Of a stretch of 63,715 bases of DNA, positions 52,090 to 60,335 are shown piece by piece. The stretch is taken from contig JAAWKH010000009.1 of the NCBI GenBank assembly GCA_022797295.1, positions 1-63,715 on the forward strand. The letters are read 5' to 3'. A program made the translations under genes and the position numbers. This stretch comes from Peptococcaceae bacterium (GTDB lineage Bacteria > Bacillota > Dehalobacteriia > UBA4068 > UBA4997). A model generated the notes under the pieces. The model made no database searches. It saw only the letters and a program-made list of their open reading frames with translations, and had not been told where the DNA came from. Numbering within the stretch: the stretch's first letter is position 1; every line of letters starts with the position of its first letter.

Positions 52090-52996
52090 AGAAACAGGCG
52101 CGGTGCGGCTGAATGTTGACCCACAGCTGCCGCTGGAGAGCACCAATATATTGATTGTGGGGGCCGGCCTGATTGGCGGTTCCTATGCCCAGGGGCTCAG
52201 TCGGCTGGGTTATCGGGTGCGGGCCATCAATCGAAGCCAGGAGAGCATTGATTTTGGCCTGCAACAGGGCTTTTTTGCGGAGGGCGATTGCAGCTTGCGG
52301 CCGGAATGGCTGGCGGAAACTAATCTGTTGATTATTGGGCTTTATCCTAAGGCGATGTTGGATTGGCTGCGCGCCAACCAGCAGCACCTGCGGCCTGGCA
52401 CTTTAATAACGGATGTGAGCGGTGTGAAAAGCAACATTGTGGATGTGGCGCAGAGTTTTTTGCGGCCGGATTTGGAATTTTGCGCCAGCCACCCAATGGC
52501 CGGTAAGGAAAGCAGCGGCATTTACAATGCGGATTATCGGATTTTTGCCGACGCCAACTTCATCATTACGCCCACTGAGCGCAACACGCCGCAGGGCATT
52601 GCGGCCGTGCGGCGGTTGGCGGAGCTTTTGCAGTTCAAAACCATTCGGCAGCTGGATATTCATGCGCATGACCATATGATTGGCTTCCTCTCCCAGCTAA
52701 CCCACGCTATTGCCGTTAGCCTGATGACCTGCAACGATGACGAGGGCTTGAAAGATTTCACCGGCGATTCTTTCCGGGATTTAACCCGTATTGCTCGCAT
52801 TAACGACGTGATGTGGTCTGAGCTGTTTTTGCTGAACCGGGATATTTTAATTGAAAATATCGACTGCTTTAGTGCGGAGCTGCACCGGTTGCGTCAGCTT
52901 TTGCGGGAAGACGACCGGGCCGGTTTGCAGGAGATGTTCCGCAAGTCTTCTGCCCGGCGGGCGGAATTTGACGCAGGCCATAAATTAAGTAACTAA
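52082..52996 (+). CDS. tyrA: Prephenate dehydrogenase
   Basis: Oxidatively decarboxylates prephenate to 4-hydroxyphenylpyruvate for tyrosine. It is about 304 residues. The NAD-binding motif ILIVGAGLIGGSYAQGL is near the N-terminus, followed by VSGVKSNIVDVAQSF and CASHPMAGKESSGIYNAD with the catalytic His. There is no ACT domain, so tyrosine control is probably exerted on AroF instead (inference). The ATG at 52082 overlaps aroA by 8 bases; TTG 52076 is an alternative. Last gene of the operon. Confidence 0.95.
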   Translation: MTKETGAVRLNVDPQLPLESTNILIVGAGLIGGSYAQGLSRLGYRVRAINRSQESIDFGLQQGFFAEGDCSLRPEWLAETNLLIIGLYPKAMLDWLRANQQHLRPGTLITDVSGVKSNIVDVAQSFLRPDLEFCASHPMAGKESSGIYNADYRIFADANFIITPTERNTPQGIAAVRRLAELLQFKTIRQLDIHAHDHMIGFLSQLTHAIAVSLMTCNDDEGLKDFTGDSFRDLTRIARINDVMWSELFLLNRDILIENIDCFSAELHRLRQLLREDDRAGLQEMFRKSSARRAEFDAGHKLSN

Positions 52997-53006
52997 ACTG
53001 CAAATA

Positions 53007-53038
53007 AAAACCTTTGCCTTTGTTAGGGCAAAGGTTTT
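53007..53038. terminator. Bidirectional terminator after the aromatic operon
   Basis: A 12-bp perfect stem AAAACCTTTGCC / GGCAAAGGTTTT with an 8-base loop. It lies between tyrA and the convergent padR gene and serves both strands. Confidence 0.92.
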
Positions 53039-53043
53039 GTGTT

Positions 53044-53346
53044 TTATTTCGGTTCCAGTCCGGCCAAAAAATCGCAAAGCTGCTGCCATTCATCCAACAG
53101 AGCTTGCAGTTTTTTGCGGCCCAGCGGCGTTAAGCGGTAATATTTGCGGGTGGGGCCACCGGAGGTTTGCCCGGCGTAGCTTTCGGTGCAGCCTTGCTGG
53201 CAGAGGCCGCGCAGCTGAGCGTAAATGGCGCTTTCCTGGGTGTCTGGAAAGGTGGTGTGCAGCAGGCGGATAATCTCGTAGCCGTATTTATCCTCATTGG
53301 AGATGATTTTCAGCAGGAACAATTCCAGCATATCTTTTTTCAGCAT
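53044..53346 (-). CDS. PadR-family transcriptional regulator
   Basis: A 100-residue winged-helix repressor. MLELFLLKIISNEDKYGYEI, the QESAIYAQLRGLCQQG recognition region, and the wing GGPTRKYYRLTPLGRKKLQ are typical PadR. It is encoded last in a unit with two membrane proteins; such PadR-HAAS pairs are common in Bacillota. It probably controls its own operon, whose promoter region carries repeated CAGTAGT motifs. Confidence 0.92.
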   Translation of the reverse strand: MLKKDMLELFLLKIISNEDKYGYEIIRLLHTTFPDTQESAIYAQLRGLCQQGCTESYAGQTSGGPTRKYYRLTPLGRKKLQALLDEWQQLCDFLAGLEPK

Positions 53347-53358
53347 AGCGCACCTGCC

Positions 53359-54123
53359 TTAAAACCAGTTGGCCAGGCTGAGGGCGCAGCCGGCCCACAT
53401 AACTTCCCCGATGTAAATCAGCTCCCAAATGAGGCGTTGCAGCAGATTAATATCGCTGCTAAAACTCATATTGGTTAGAATGGTCAGCACCATTACCAAG
53501 CCGAGGATCAGGGTGAGGGCCAGCCCGTAAACCGTCAGCCAGCGGCAGCTGCGCAGGCGGCATTGCACCAGGCTGTAAATGCAGACCACAATGCTAATCA
53601 GGCCGCAAATGCAGAGAATAACCAGCAGGCTTTGGGCTGGGAAAATAAAGTTGCCCTGGGCGGCTTGCAGCAGCCAATGGGCGGAAAGCCAGCCTAAAAG
53701 CACAATGGCGGCCAGGAAAAGCAGGCCAAGCCACAGGGCCGGGCGCGGGCGGGCCGGCCTTTGGCCCAGGCGTTTGACAAAAAACAGATTGCCCAGGGGC
53801 AGCAGCAGGCTGGGAATAGCCAACAGCTCCACAACGCTGCCGGAAACCCAAAAAATAGAATTCTGGAAATTGAAAAGGAAATAAAATGAAGCTGCCAGCG
53901 GGCAAATCAGCAGCAGCCCCATAAAAAGCAGCCAGCGGCGGTGCTCCCCGCGGTTGCTCAGGCTTTGGGCAATGGCCTTAGGGTTTTCCTGCAACAGCGG
54001 GCAATCGTCCTCCGCGCTGGCCGCCATTTCCTGATAATCCGCTAAAATCTCGTCGGCCTCTGGTTGGGGCAGATACCAGTGCAGGGCTAAATCTAAATCG
54101 GTCAAAAATTTTTGCTTGTTCAT
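53359..54123 (-). CDS. HAAS/DUF1700-like membrane protein, paralog 1
   Basis: A 254-residue protein. The N-terminal 70 residues are a HAAS-like helical domain (FLTDLDLALHWYLPQPEADEILADYQEM), and the rest has about six hydrophobic segments. It is paralogous to the gene directly upstream, sharing the LDLALHWYLPQPEADE type stretch and the EHRRWLL motif before the first membrane segment. In the usual pairing the PadR protein regulates or binds its HAAS partner. Function unknown. It lies 12 bases from padR. Confidence 0.72.
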   Translation of the reverse strand: MNKQKFLTDLDLALHWYLPQPEADEILADYQEMAASAEDDCPLLQENPKAIAQSLSNRGEHRRWLLFMGLLLICPLAASFYFLFNFQNSIFWVSGSVVELLAIPSLLLPLGNLFFVKRLGQRPARPRPALWLGLLFLAAIVLLGWLSAHWLLQAAQGNFIFPAQSLLVILCICGLISIVVCIYSLVQCRLRSCRWLTVYGLALTLILGLVMVLTILTNMSFSSDINLLQRLIWELIYIGEVMWAGCALSLANWF

Positions 54124-54132
54124 AGCGCCCTC

Positions 54133-54921
54133 CTATTTTGTTAGTATTCTGAAGTTGACGGCCAGGCTGCCCAGCAGGGGCAGAATAAAGCTTTTCAGTC
54201 GGTCAATGGCTTCATAGCGCAAGTCATATTCGATGACCATAGTGTGCAGATAATCCAGGTAAAGCATTGCCCCTAGCAGCAGCGTAATGCCGACGACGTA
54301 CAAGGCCAGCCAGCGGCGGTTTTCCAGCCGGCAGCGTAGGACGGCGGCCAGGCAATAGAGGATGTTGGCCAGGCAAACCAGAGCAATGTAGGTGTTCATT
54401 ATCGTGCCATTAATCCACATATTATAATAGCCGGGGACTAACATAATATAGACCGTCCAGGAGATAGCCAGGCCCAGGCTGACGAGGTTAAACACGGCCA
54501 GGGCGGCGCAACCGGCCGAGAGGCGCGGCGGGCGTGGGAGCGCGGGGAGCCGGCGGCGGCTGTGGCGGTTCCAATGCAGGGCGGCCAGCAGGCCCAGCCA
54601 GAAAAACATCTGGGTAAAGAAAACTGAGTTCTGCCAATCAAAAAGCGGAAAATAATAGTTTACCAGGTAGGCCCCCACGGCTAACGGGCAGGCTAACATC
54701 ACCCCAAAGGCCAGCAGCCAGCGGCGATACTCCCGGCGGTCGCTCAGGTTGCGGGCAATTTTTAGGGGATTATCCTCTTTGGGCGGGAACACCTCGCCGG
54801 CCTCCGCTGCTTGACGTTGCATATCCCGGTAATCCTCTCGCACTTCGTCGGCCTCTGGTTGGGGCAGATACCAGTGCAGGGCTAAATTAAGCTGGGTAAA
54901 AAAGCTTTTGTTGTTCAGCAT
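54133..54921 (-). CDS. HAAS/DUF1700-like membrane protein, paralog 2
   Basis: A 262-residue protein and the first gene of this unit. It has the same layout as the downstream paralog: an N-terminal HAAS-like part (FFTQLNLALHWYLPQPEADE) followed by EYRRWLLAFGVMLACPLAVG and about six membrane segments. The tandem copies suggest hetero-oligomers or divergence in what each senses. AGGAGGATCAC precedes the ATG at 54921, and a strong promoter with repeats lies upstream. Confidence 0.72.
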   Translation of the reverse strand: MLNNKSFFTQLNLALHWYLPQPEADEVREDYRDMQRQAAEAGEVFPPKEDNPLKIARNLSDRREYRRWLLAFGVMLACPLAVGAYLVNYYFPLFDWQNSVFFTQMFFWLGLLAALHWNRHSRRRLPALPRPPRLSAGCAALAVFNLVSLGLAISWTVYIMLVPGYYNMWINGTIMNTYIALVCLANILYCLAAVLRCRLENRRWLALYVVGITLLLGAMLYLDYLHTMVIEYDLRYEAIDRLKSFILPLLGSLAVNFRILTK

Positions 54922-54937
54922 TGTGATCCTCCTCTCA

Positions 54938-54990
54938 ACTACTGATAAAAATATAGTAGCTTTGTTGTCTGTATTATAGCACGACTACTG
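54938..54990. promoter_or_regulatory. Repeated CAGTAGT motifs, candidate PadR operator
   Basis: ACTACTG occurs at 54938-54944 and 54984-54990. The first is part of an inverted repeat CTACT...AGTAG (54939-54959) in the leader. The second lies between the -35 and -10 elements. Position over the promoter and the leader fits autorepression by the PadR protein encoded in this operon (inference). Confidence 0.45.
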
Positions 54991-55002
54991 TAAAAAAGTC
55001 AA
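54973..55002 (-). promoter_or_regulatory. Promoter of the HAAS-HAAS-padR operon
   Basis: Minus-strand TTGACT (54997-55002) and a perfect TATAAT (54973-54978) with 18-base spacing, 52 bases upstream of the first gene. Confidence 0.82.
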
Positions 55003-55027
55003 TAGTTTGGAGAGGAAAAGAAAAAAC

Positions 55028-55047
55028 TTGCATTTGCTTGCGTTTGC
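55028..55047. repeat. Tandem 10-bp repeat over the toxin-antitoxin promoter
   Basis: TTGCATTTGC is followed directly by TTGCGTTTGC (one mismatch). The second copy contains the -35 element of the relBE promoter. Antitoxins of this family usually bind repeats at this place. Confidence 0.5.
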
Positions 55048-55066
55048 TATTAAAATTAGGTATAAT
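55038..55066 (+). promoter_or_regulatory. Promoter of the relB-relE pair
   Basis: TTGCGT (55038-55043) and a perfect TATAAT (55061-55066) with 17-base spacing, 23 bases before the antitoxin ATG. Confidence 0.78.
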
Positions 55067-55089
55067 ATATTTAAAGGAAGGTGATTTAG

Positions 55090-55395
55090 ATGGCAAACAC
55101 ATCAGCAATTTATGCTCGCATTGATAGCGGCTTGAAAGAAAGGGCGGAGGATATTCTTTCTCAGCTTGGTATTTCTCCCTCTGGTGCAATCCAAATGCTT
55201 TATAGTCAGATTGTGTTGACCAGAGGCTTGCCGTTAAACTTGTATCTTCCGCCTGTTAAACCGGTAGCTATTGGCAGCATGAGTCAGGCAGAATTGGATG
55301 CGGAATTGATGAAAGGAATAGAATCCTTAAAAACTGGCAAAACCTGTACTTTGGATGAGATAGACGCTGAACTGGCAAGGGATTTTGGCATATGA
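55090..55395 (+). CDS. RelB/DinJ-family antitoxin
   Basis: A 101-residue antitoxin. The ribbon-helix-helix N-terminus reads SAIYARIDSGLKERAEDILS and continues LGISPSGAIQMLYSQIVLTR, the RelB/DinJ pattern. The acidic C-terminal helix (TLDEIDAELARDFGI) would wrap the toxin. It probably represses its own promoter through the tandem repeat at 55028-55047. AAGGAAGGTG precedes the ATG. It overlaps the toxin start by 4 bases (ATGA), so the two are translationally coupled. Confidence 0.9.
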   Translation: MANTSAIYARIDSGLKERAEDILSQLGISPSGAIQMLYSQIVLTRGLPLNLYLPPVKPVAIGSMSQAELDAELMKGIESLKTGKTCTLDEIDAELARDFGI

Positions 55396-55727
55396 GCGAT
55401 TTCTTTTCTGTTATTTACTCTCCAAAAGCTAGGGATGACTTAAAAGATATTTATTCCTATATTGCTTTTACGCTTTTGGCTCCAGGCACGGCAAAAGGGC
55501 AGGTGGACAGAATTAAAAAAGAGATTCGTTCTCTTGATTTTATGCCGGCACGGAATCCTATCGTAAATTGGGAGCCCTGGAAAAGCCTGAGAATGCATAA
55601 AGTTCCGGTGGATAATTTTGTCGTTTTCTACACTATAGACAACAATAGTTCCGTTGTTACCATTATCCGTATTCTTTACGGAGGGCGGGACATTGCTAAT
55701 ATTGCAGCAAATTCTGAAAATGAATAA
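55392..55727 (+). CDS. RelE/ParE-family toxin
   Basis: A 111-residue toxin. SVIYSPKARDDLKDIYSYIA and the closing HKVPVDNFVVFYTIDNNSS and IIRILYGGRDIANI match the RelE/ParE superfamily. I cannot tell from sequence alone whether it cuts mRNA on the ribosome or targets gyrase; the YIAFTLLAPGTA segment is more ParE/RelE-hybrid in look. Composition is more AT-rich than the flanks, consistent with a mobile module. It ends at the terminator 55743-55782. Confidence 0.88.
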   Translation: MSDFFSVIYSPKARDDLKDIYSYIAFTLLAPGTAKGQVDRIKKEIRSLDFMPARNPIVNWEPWKSLRMHKVPVDNFVVFYTIDNNSSVVTIIRILYGGRDIANIAANSENE

Positions 55728-55742
55728 TCTTATTTCTTTAGT

Positions 55743-55782
55743 AAAAAAGTATCCTCTGGCTAAGCCAAAGGATACTTTTTTT
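55743..55782. terminator. Bidirectional terminator after the toxin gene
   Basis: A 12-bp stem AAAAAAGTATCC / GGATACTTTTTT encloses a small inner TGGC-TAA-GCCA hairpin and has T runs on both strands. It closes the toxin-antitoxin pair and the convergent peptidase gene, whose stop codon ends at its edge. Confidence 0.9.
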
Positions 55783-58064
55783 TATAGTTTGTCAATATAT
55801 TTGCTGATAATGGTAATCATTTCAGCGCGGGTGGTTGGCCTTTGCGGTTGCAAAAGGTTGTTTTCATCACCGGCAATCAAGCCGATACGGCAGGCCCAGG
55901 CTAGCGCCTCCGCGGCCCAATCGGAAACCGTTGCGCTGTCGGCATATCTGCTTAGATCGGCAGTTTCCGTATCAGGTTGCGTGTTGCTGAGGCGGTAAAG
56001 CACGGTTACTAGCTCCTCGCGCGTCATTGGTTGGTTGGCGGCAAAGCGGTTGCCCTCCAGGCCGGTCACCAGCTCAGCCGCGGCCGCCCAGTTGGCTGTT
56101 TGTTCATACCACACGCCCGGCGTAACATCGGAAAAGCCGGCCGCCGGCGCTTCAATGTTCTTGTTGGCAAAACGTCGCCATAGCAGGGAGAAAACCTCTG
56201 CTCTGGTGGCTGTGGCATTTGCTTGCAAATTGCCGTTGGCGTCGCCTTGGAGCAAACCAAGGCCGGCAGCGTTTAGTAGCTCGGTGCGGGCCCAGTGATT
56301 TTCCAGCTCGGCAAAATCGGCCACATTGCAAATTTCCTGGTAAACATAGGCTTCCAGACCGTCCGCCACTTTGTTTAGCTCATCGGGGTTGAAAATATCA
56401 GCAAAACCGGCTTCCTTGAAAAAGGCGCGGTAGGTATATTTGCGGTGGTTGGCCATCATATTAAGATAGGTATCCGCCGCGCGTTCAAAATTGTTGTAGG
56501 AGCGTACCAAAAGCTCGGCCGCGGAAAGGGCGGAGGTGGTGTAGCTGATATAGTAAAAAGGTTGAATGAACGTGTGCGGCGTGGTTATCCAGTTGTAGGC
56601 CTCATCGTCCTCATGAGCGTAACTATAGCCATATTGCAAGGAAAGGTCGTGGAACAGCACGTTCAAATCGTGTACGCTGGGCTCCTCCAGCTGATATATT
56701 TTCTGCTGGAATTCATCGTAAAGACAACCCTCTACAATAGCAGATAAAAGCTGTAATAGCACATCCAGACGATAGGTGTCGCCGGATTGACCAAACATAT
56801 CATCGCCAAAATTCAGGAATAGCAGCTCCATTCCTTGAGCAAAATATTCGCTGATGTCCAGACCAATGTTTTCCTGTTGATACATATAATAAACAAAATG
56901 GCCAAACTCGTGAATGAAGTTGTTGAAATCAAAAATTGTCCCATTTTGAGAGCCACTGAAAATTAAGGCCAGGTTTAGATAAGGAATATATGTGGTGAAT
57001 GATACGTTCAGTTTGGTATCGCTTTGGTTGATGTCCAGCAAATCCTTAACCTGTAGATAGGTCAGGGCGTTAGCATATTCATCGGATATTTCCGGCATAT
57101 ATTCTGCGGCGGTTTCCAGCACTACCTGTTGCTGTCTGAAATCATATTGCGTGTTTAGCGCCTGTTGGTCAAAGGCCGGATTGCTTTGCTGAAAACGCAA
57201 CACCTGCTGATAAAGCGGCACAATTCGCTGCTTAACCACCGTGTGCAGGCGGGCGGCGTCCGCCGGGGTGTAATCCCGGCCGTAAACCGCAGCGTAAGTG
57301 TAGTCAGCGTAATTGGCAAAGCCCTGGCTGCGGGCAAAGGAATTGCAAACGGGCACGCTTTCCGCCAGCACGGCCGCCACTGCCTGATTACGCTTGCGCA
57401 CCAGCTTCAGATAAGCCTCCAGATATTGATCCGGCGGCAGCTGGTTTACGGTTTCAAAATTGTAGGCTTGGCCGTTCACCTCCACGCTGTATTCAGCTTC
57501 CATTGCTCGCCAATATTCGTTGTCCATATTGTTGATTTTTTGCAGCTGCTCGGCGGCTTCATCTGAAAGCTCCTGCGTGTTCAACATAGAGGTGATTTGC
57601 TCTTGAGGCAGCAGGTTTTCAAACAAGGCTCGGTTATCGGACTTCAGCATTGTCCGCCAGGTTTCCTCGTAAGCCTGACCGGCTTCGGCGGCCAGCTGCT
57701 GCCATTTGGTGTATATATCCTCATAAACAGCTGGGTTGCCGTAATATGCGAAATGGGCCAGATCCACCTCCACCATAATGCTGCTGTATTCTCGATTGTA
57801 GCGCATTAGGGCTTTTATCAGCTCTGATTGGTTTTGGATGGCGTTCATTGCCAGCAGCTGCTCTTGAAGAATATAAAAGCGGGTTAAATCCGGTTCCGCC
57901 AGCACCAGCTGATCACGGCTGTAACCGTCGGCCAGCGGTTCAAAGTAGTTGGTTTCTCTGGCCTGGGCCGGTAGGGCCGGCAGCCACAGACTGAAAAAGC
58001 TAGCCAACAGCAGCGCCGCGGCAATGCTGCGTAAGCGGCCTTTGTTTAATATTTTTTGTATCAC
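55782..58064 (-). CDS. Exported M3-family peptidase with three SLH domains
   Basis: A 760-residue protein. A signal peptide covers about residues 1-36 (hydrophobic core, then LPAQARET). Residues about 60-580 form an M3 (oligoendopeptidase F-like) zinc peptidase, with HEFGH at 385-389 and the downstream Glu helix SEYFAQGMELLFL. Residues 593-760 hold three S-layer homology repeats (QGDANGNLQANATATRAEV, GFSDVTPGVWY, and the closing RPTTRAEMITIISKYI), which anchor proteins to the cell wall or outer layer. M3 enzymes are generally cytosolic, so a secreted, surface-bound form is unusual. The start is a GTG at 58064. Confidence 0.9.
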   Translation of the reverse strand: MIQKILNKGRLRSIAAALLLASFFSLWLPALPAQARETNYFEPLADGYSRDQLVLAEPDLTRFYILQEQLLAMNAIQNQSELIKALMRYNREYSSIMVEVDLAHFAYYGNPAVYEDIYTKWQQLAAEAGQAYEETWRTMLKSDNRALFENLLPQEQITSMLNTQELSDEAAEQLQKINNMDNEYWRAMEAEYSVEVNGQAYNFETVNQLPPDQYLEAYLKLVRKRNQAVAAVLAESVPVCNSFARSQGFANYADYTYAAVYGRDYTPADAARLHTVVKQRIVPLYQQVLRFQQSNPAFDQQALNTQYDFRQQQVVLETAAEYMPEISDEYANALTYLQVKDLLDINQSDTKLNVSFTTYIPYLNLALIFSGSQNGTIFDFNNFIHEFGHFVYYMYQQENIGLDISEYFAQGMELLFLNFGDDMFGQSGDTYRLDVLLQLLSAIVEGCLYDEFQQKIYQLEEPSVHDLNVLFHDLSLQYGYSYAHEDDEAYNWITTPHTFIQPFYYISYTTSALSAAELLVRSYNNFERAADTYLNMMANHRKYTYRAFFKEAGFADIFNPDELNKVADGLEAYVYQEICNVADFAELENHWARTELLNAAGLGLLQGDANGNLQANATATRAEVFSLLWRRFANKNIEAPAAGFSDVTPGVWYEQTANWAAAAELVTGLEGNRFAANQPMTREELVTVLYRLSNTQPDTETADLSRYADSATVSDWAAEALAWACRIGLIAGDENNLLQPQRPTTRAEMITIISKYIDKL

Positions 58065-58088
58065 ACTAGCACATCCTTATTTTTTATT

Positions 58089-59021
58089 CTAATATAACAG
58101 GAATACCAAAAGGGGAATAGTCAGCACTGAGATAACGGTGCTGAAGAAGATGCCCTGGGCCACCAGCTTTTGGTTGCCGCCATATTCAATGGAAAGCATA
58201 GTGGCGTTGGTGGCCACTGGCACGGCGGAGAGTACCACAAAGACTTTACCCAGCAGGGAATTTGCGTCGAAGCCGGGCAGTAAATGCAGCAGGCCGAAAA
58301 CCAGCAGCGGCATAGCCAGCAGCTTTAGGGCCACAAAGATGTAAACCCGCCATTCGTCGAAAAGCTCCCGCAGGGGCATTTCTGCAATGGCGCAGCCCAA
58401 AACCAGCATAGCCATTGGGGTGGTGGCGTCGCCCATAGTGTAAAGCCCGTTGTTGACTACTTCCGGCAATTTGATATGCAGGAAGAACAGCAGCAATGCC
58501 AGCACCGAAGAGGCTAACGGCATATTCAGCAGCTTGCGCAGTGAGAATTTGCCCGCGCCCTCGTTGCCGTCGGTTATCAGCTTAATGCCATAGGAGAAAA
58601 CCAACAGGTTGAACACGATGTTCATAATCACGGCATATACTAGGCCTTTGCTGCCGAAAATGGCGGTGATTACCGGAAAGCCCATAAAGCCGATATTGCC
58701 AAAAATTATCATATATTCGTAAGTGCCCCAGTCCACCCTGGGCATACGCATTAGGCGTACAAACAGGGAGGCCAGAACGATGTAAAACAGATAAACCAGG
58801 CAGGAGAGGCCAAGGGCCGCGCCCACCTGGTCGTTGGTGAGGCCGACGTCACCCATTGTGAACGAGGTGATAATCTGGGCCGGCAAAGTAACGTTCAGCA
58901 CCACTTTGGAAAGGCTGGCGTTCACGTGTTCATCCAAAAATTTGTAGCGCCGGGCCAGATAGCCCAGCACCATCATCAGGAGCAGCATTAACATCTGCCC
59001 TAATATTGTACTAAATTCCAT
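58089..59021 (-). CDS. AEC family transporter
   Basis: A 310-residue membrane protein with ten predicted segments of the auxin efflux carrier (AEC) family. LARRYKFLDEHVNASLSKVV, LNVTLPAQIITSF and the late MLSIEYGGNQKLVAQGIFFS are typical. Characterised relatives move organic acids such as malate; the substrate here cannot be told. It lies 24 bases upstream of the SLH peptidase gene and points the same way. Confidence 0.9.
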   Translation of the reverse strand: MEFSTILGQMLMLLLMMVLGYLARRYKFLDEHVNASLSKVVLNVTLPAQIITSFTMGDVGLTNDQVGAALGLSCLVYLFYIVLASLFVRLMRMPRVDWGTYEYMIIFGNIGFMGFPVITAIFGSKGLVYAVIMNIVFNLLVFSYGIKLITDGNEGAGKFSLRKLLNMPLASSVLALLLFFLHIKLPEVVNNGLYTMGDATTPMAMLVLGCAIAEMPLRELFDEWRVYIFVALKLLAMPLLVFGLLHLLPGFDANSLLGKVFVVLSAVPVATNATMLSIEYGGNQKLVAQGIFFSTVISVLTIPLLVFLLY

Positions 59022-59111
59022 TTATATAATGCCTTCTTCTAATTAAATTTTTTAGATTAAATGTTATTAAATTTTATTTGCTTTGTTTTTGCATAAATTT
59101 TTTTGTAATAT

Positions 59112-60335
59112 TTACTGGTTTTGCTCTTGCAATTTTTTGTGCATAGCTTCAACCACTTTCTTCGCTCCGGCCACCGCTTGCACCACATTGCGCGGGCCGG
59201 TCACCACGTCGCCGGCGGCGTAAACCATTGGCAGGGTGGTTTGGCCGTCCTCATCCACCACCAAAAACCCTTTTTCATCAACCTCCAGGCCTTTGGTTGT
59301 ATCCACCAGACGGCGGCGCGGCCCCTGGCTGACGGCAATGATTACGGAATCCGCCTGAGCTTGCAGCAATTCCTCGGCCTCGCCGCAGGGCTGGCCGTTT
59401 TCATCAAAAAGCAGCTGGCGGAAAAGCGGCCCCTGCTCGTTGATTTCCATAATCTGCTTGCCAAACTCAAACTCTGCGCCATCCAGTTGAGTGTAAAGCT
59501 GTTGCTCGCGGGAGCCGCCGGCCTTGTTGCTCCGGCTGTAAAGGGTCACCTGCTGTGCGCCGTGGCGCAAACTGGTGCGGGCCACATCCATTGCGGTGTC
59601 GCCCATACCGATAATGGCCACGCGCTGGCCCAAATCGTGCTGGCGCGGGTTGGCCAGATAATCAATGCCAAAAAGCACGTTGCCGCGGCTTTCTCCCTTA
59701 ACACCCAGGGTGCGCGGCCGCCAAACGCCGGTGCCGACAAAAACGGCCCGATAATCATCGCGGAAAAGGTTATCAATGCGCAAAGCGTTGCCAATGGTGG
59801 TGTTTAGGCGGATACGCACGCCCAAGTTTTGCAGCTTATCCTTAAAGCGTTCCAGAATACTTTTGGGCAAGCGAAATTCCGGGATACCATATTGCATAAC
59901 GCCGCCAATGCGGTCTTTGGAATCAAAAATGGTCACTCGATAGCCCAGGCGGGCCAGTTGAATTGCTCCGGCCAGGCCGGCCGGGCCGGAACCAATTACC
60001 GCCACCGCAATGCCGTTGTCCGGCAGGCAGCTTATCTGCATATTATCCAAGCAAGTGTCGGATATGTAATGCTCAATGGTGCTGATTTGCACGGCGTTGC
60101 TTTTGCGTCCCAAAATGCAGTGGCCCTCGCACTGCTGCTCGTGGTTGCAGATAACCGAGCAGACCAAGGAGAGGGGATTGTTGTTGAACAGCAGCTCGCC
60201 GGCCTCAATCAGGCGGTGCTCTTTTAGCAGGCCGATCATCTCCGGGATGGGCGTGTTGATGGGGCAGCCCTGGCGGCAGGTCGGTTTTTTACATTGTAAA
60301 CAACGGTTAATTTCGTCAATAACGTGACTGGCCAC
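59112..60335 (-). CDS. GltD-like FAD/NAD(P) oxidoreductase with iron-sulfur domain
   Basis: A 407-residue enzyme related to the glutamate synthase small subunit and NfnB-type subunits. The N-terminal ferredoxin-like domain has CLQCKKPTCRQGCPINTPIP and CSVICNHEQQCEGHC, the cysteines for two [4Fe-4S] clusters. The FAD motif is VIGSGPAGLAGAIQLARLGY and the NAD(P) motif is AIIGMGDTAMDVARTSLRHG. No large (GltB) subunit is adjacent, so it may serve another electron-transfer partner. It overlaps the PAP2 gene by 20 bases. Confidence 0.87.
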   Translation of the reverse strand: MASHVIDEINRCLQCKKPTCRQGCPINTPIPEMIGLLKEHRLIEAGELLFNNNPLSLVCSVICNHEQQCEGHCILGRKSNAVQISTIEHYISDTCLDNMQISCLPDNGIAVAVIGSGPAGLAGAIQLARLGYRVTIFDSKDRIGGVMQYGIPEFRLPKSILERFKDKLQNLGVRIRLNTTIGNALRIDNLFRDDYRAVFVGTGVWRPRTLGVKGESRGNVLFGIDYLANPRQHDLGQRVAIIGMGDTAMDVARTSLRHGAQQVTLYSRSNKAGGSREQQLYTQLDGAEFEFGKQIMEINEQGPLFRQLLFDENGQPCGEAEELLQAQADSVIIAVSQGPRRRLVDTTKGLEVDEKGFLVVDEDGQTTLPMVYAAGDVVTGPRNVVQAVAGAKKVVEAMHKKLQEQNQ

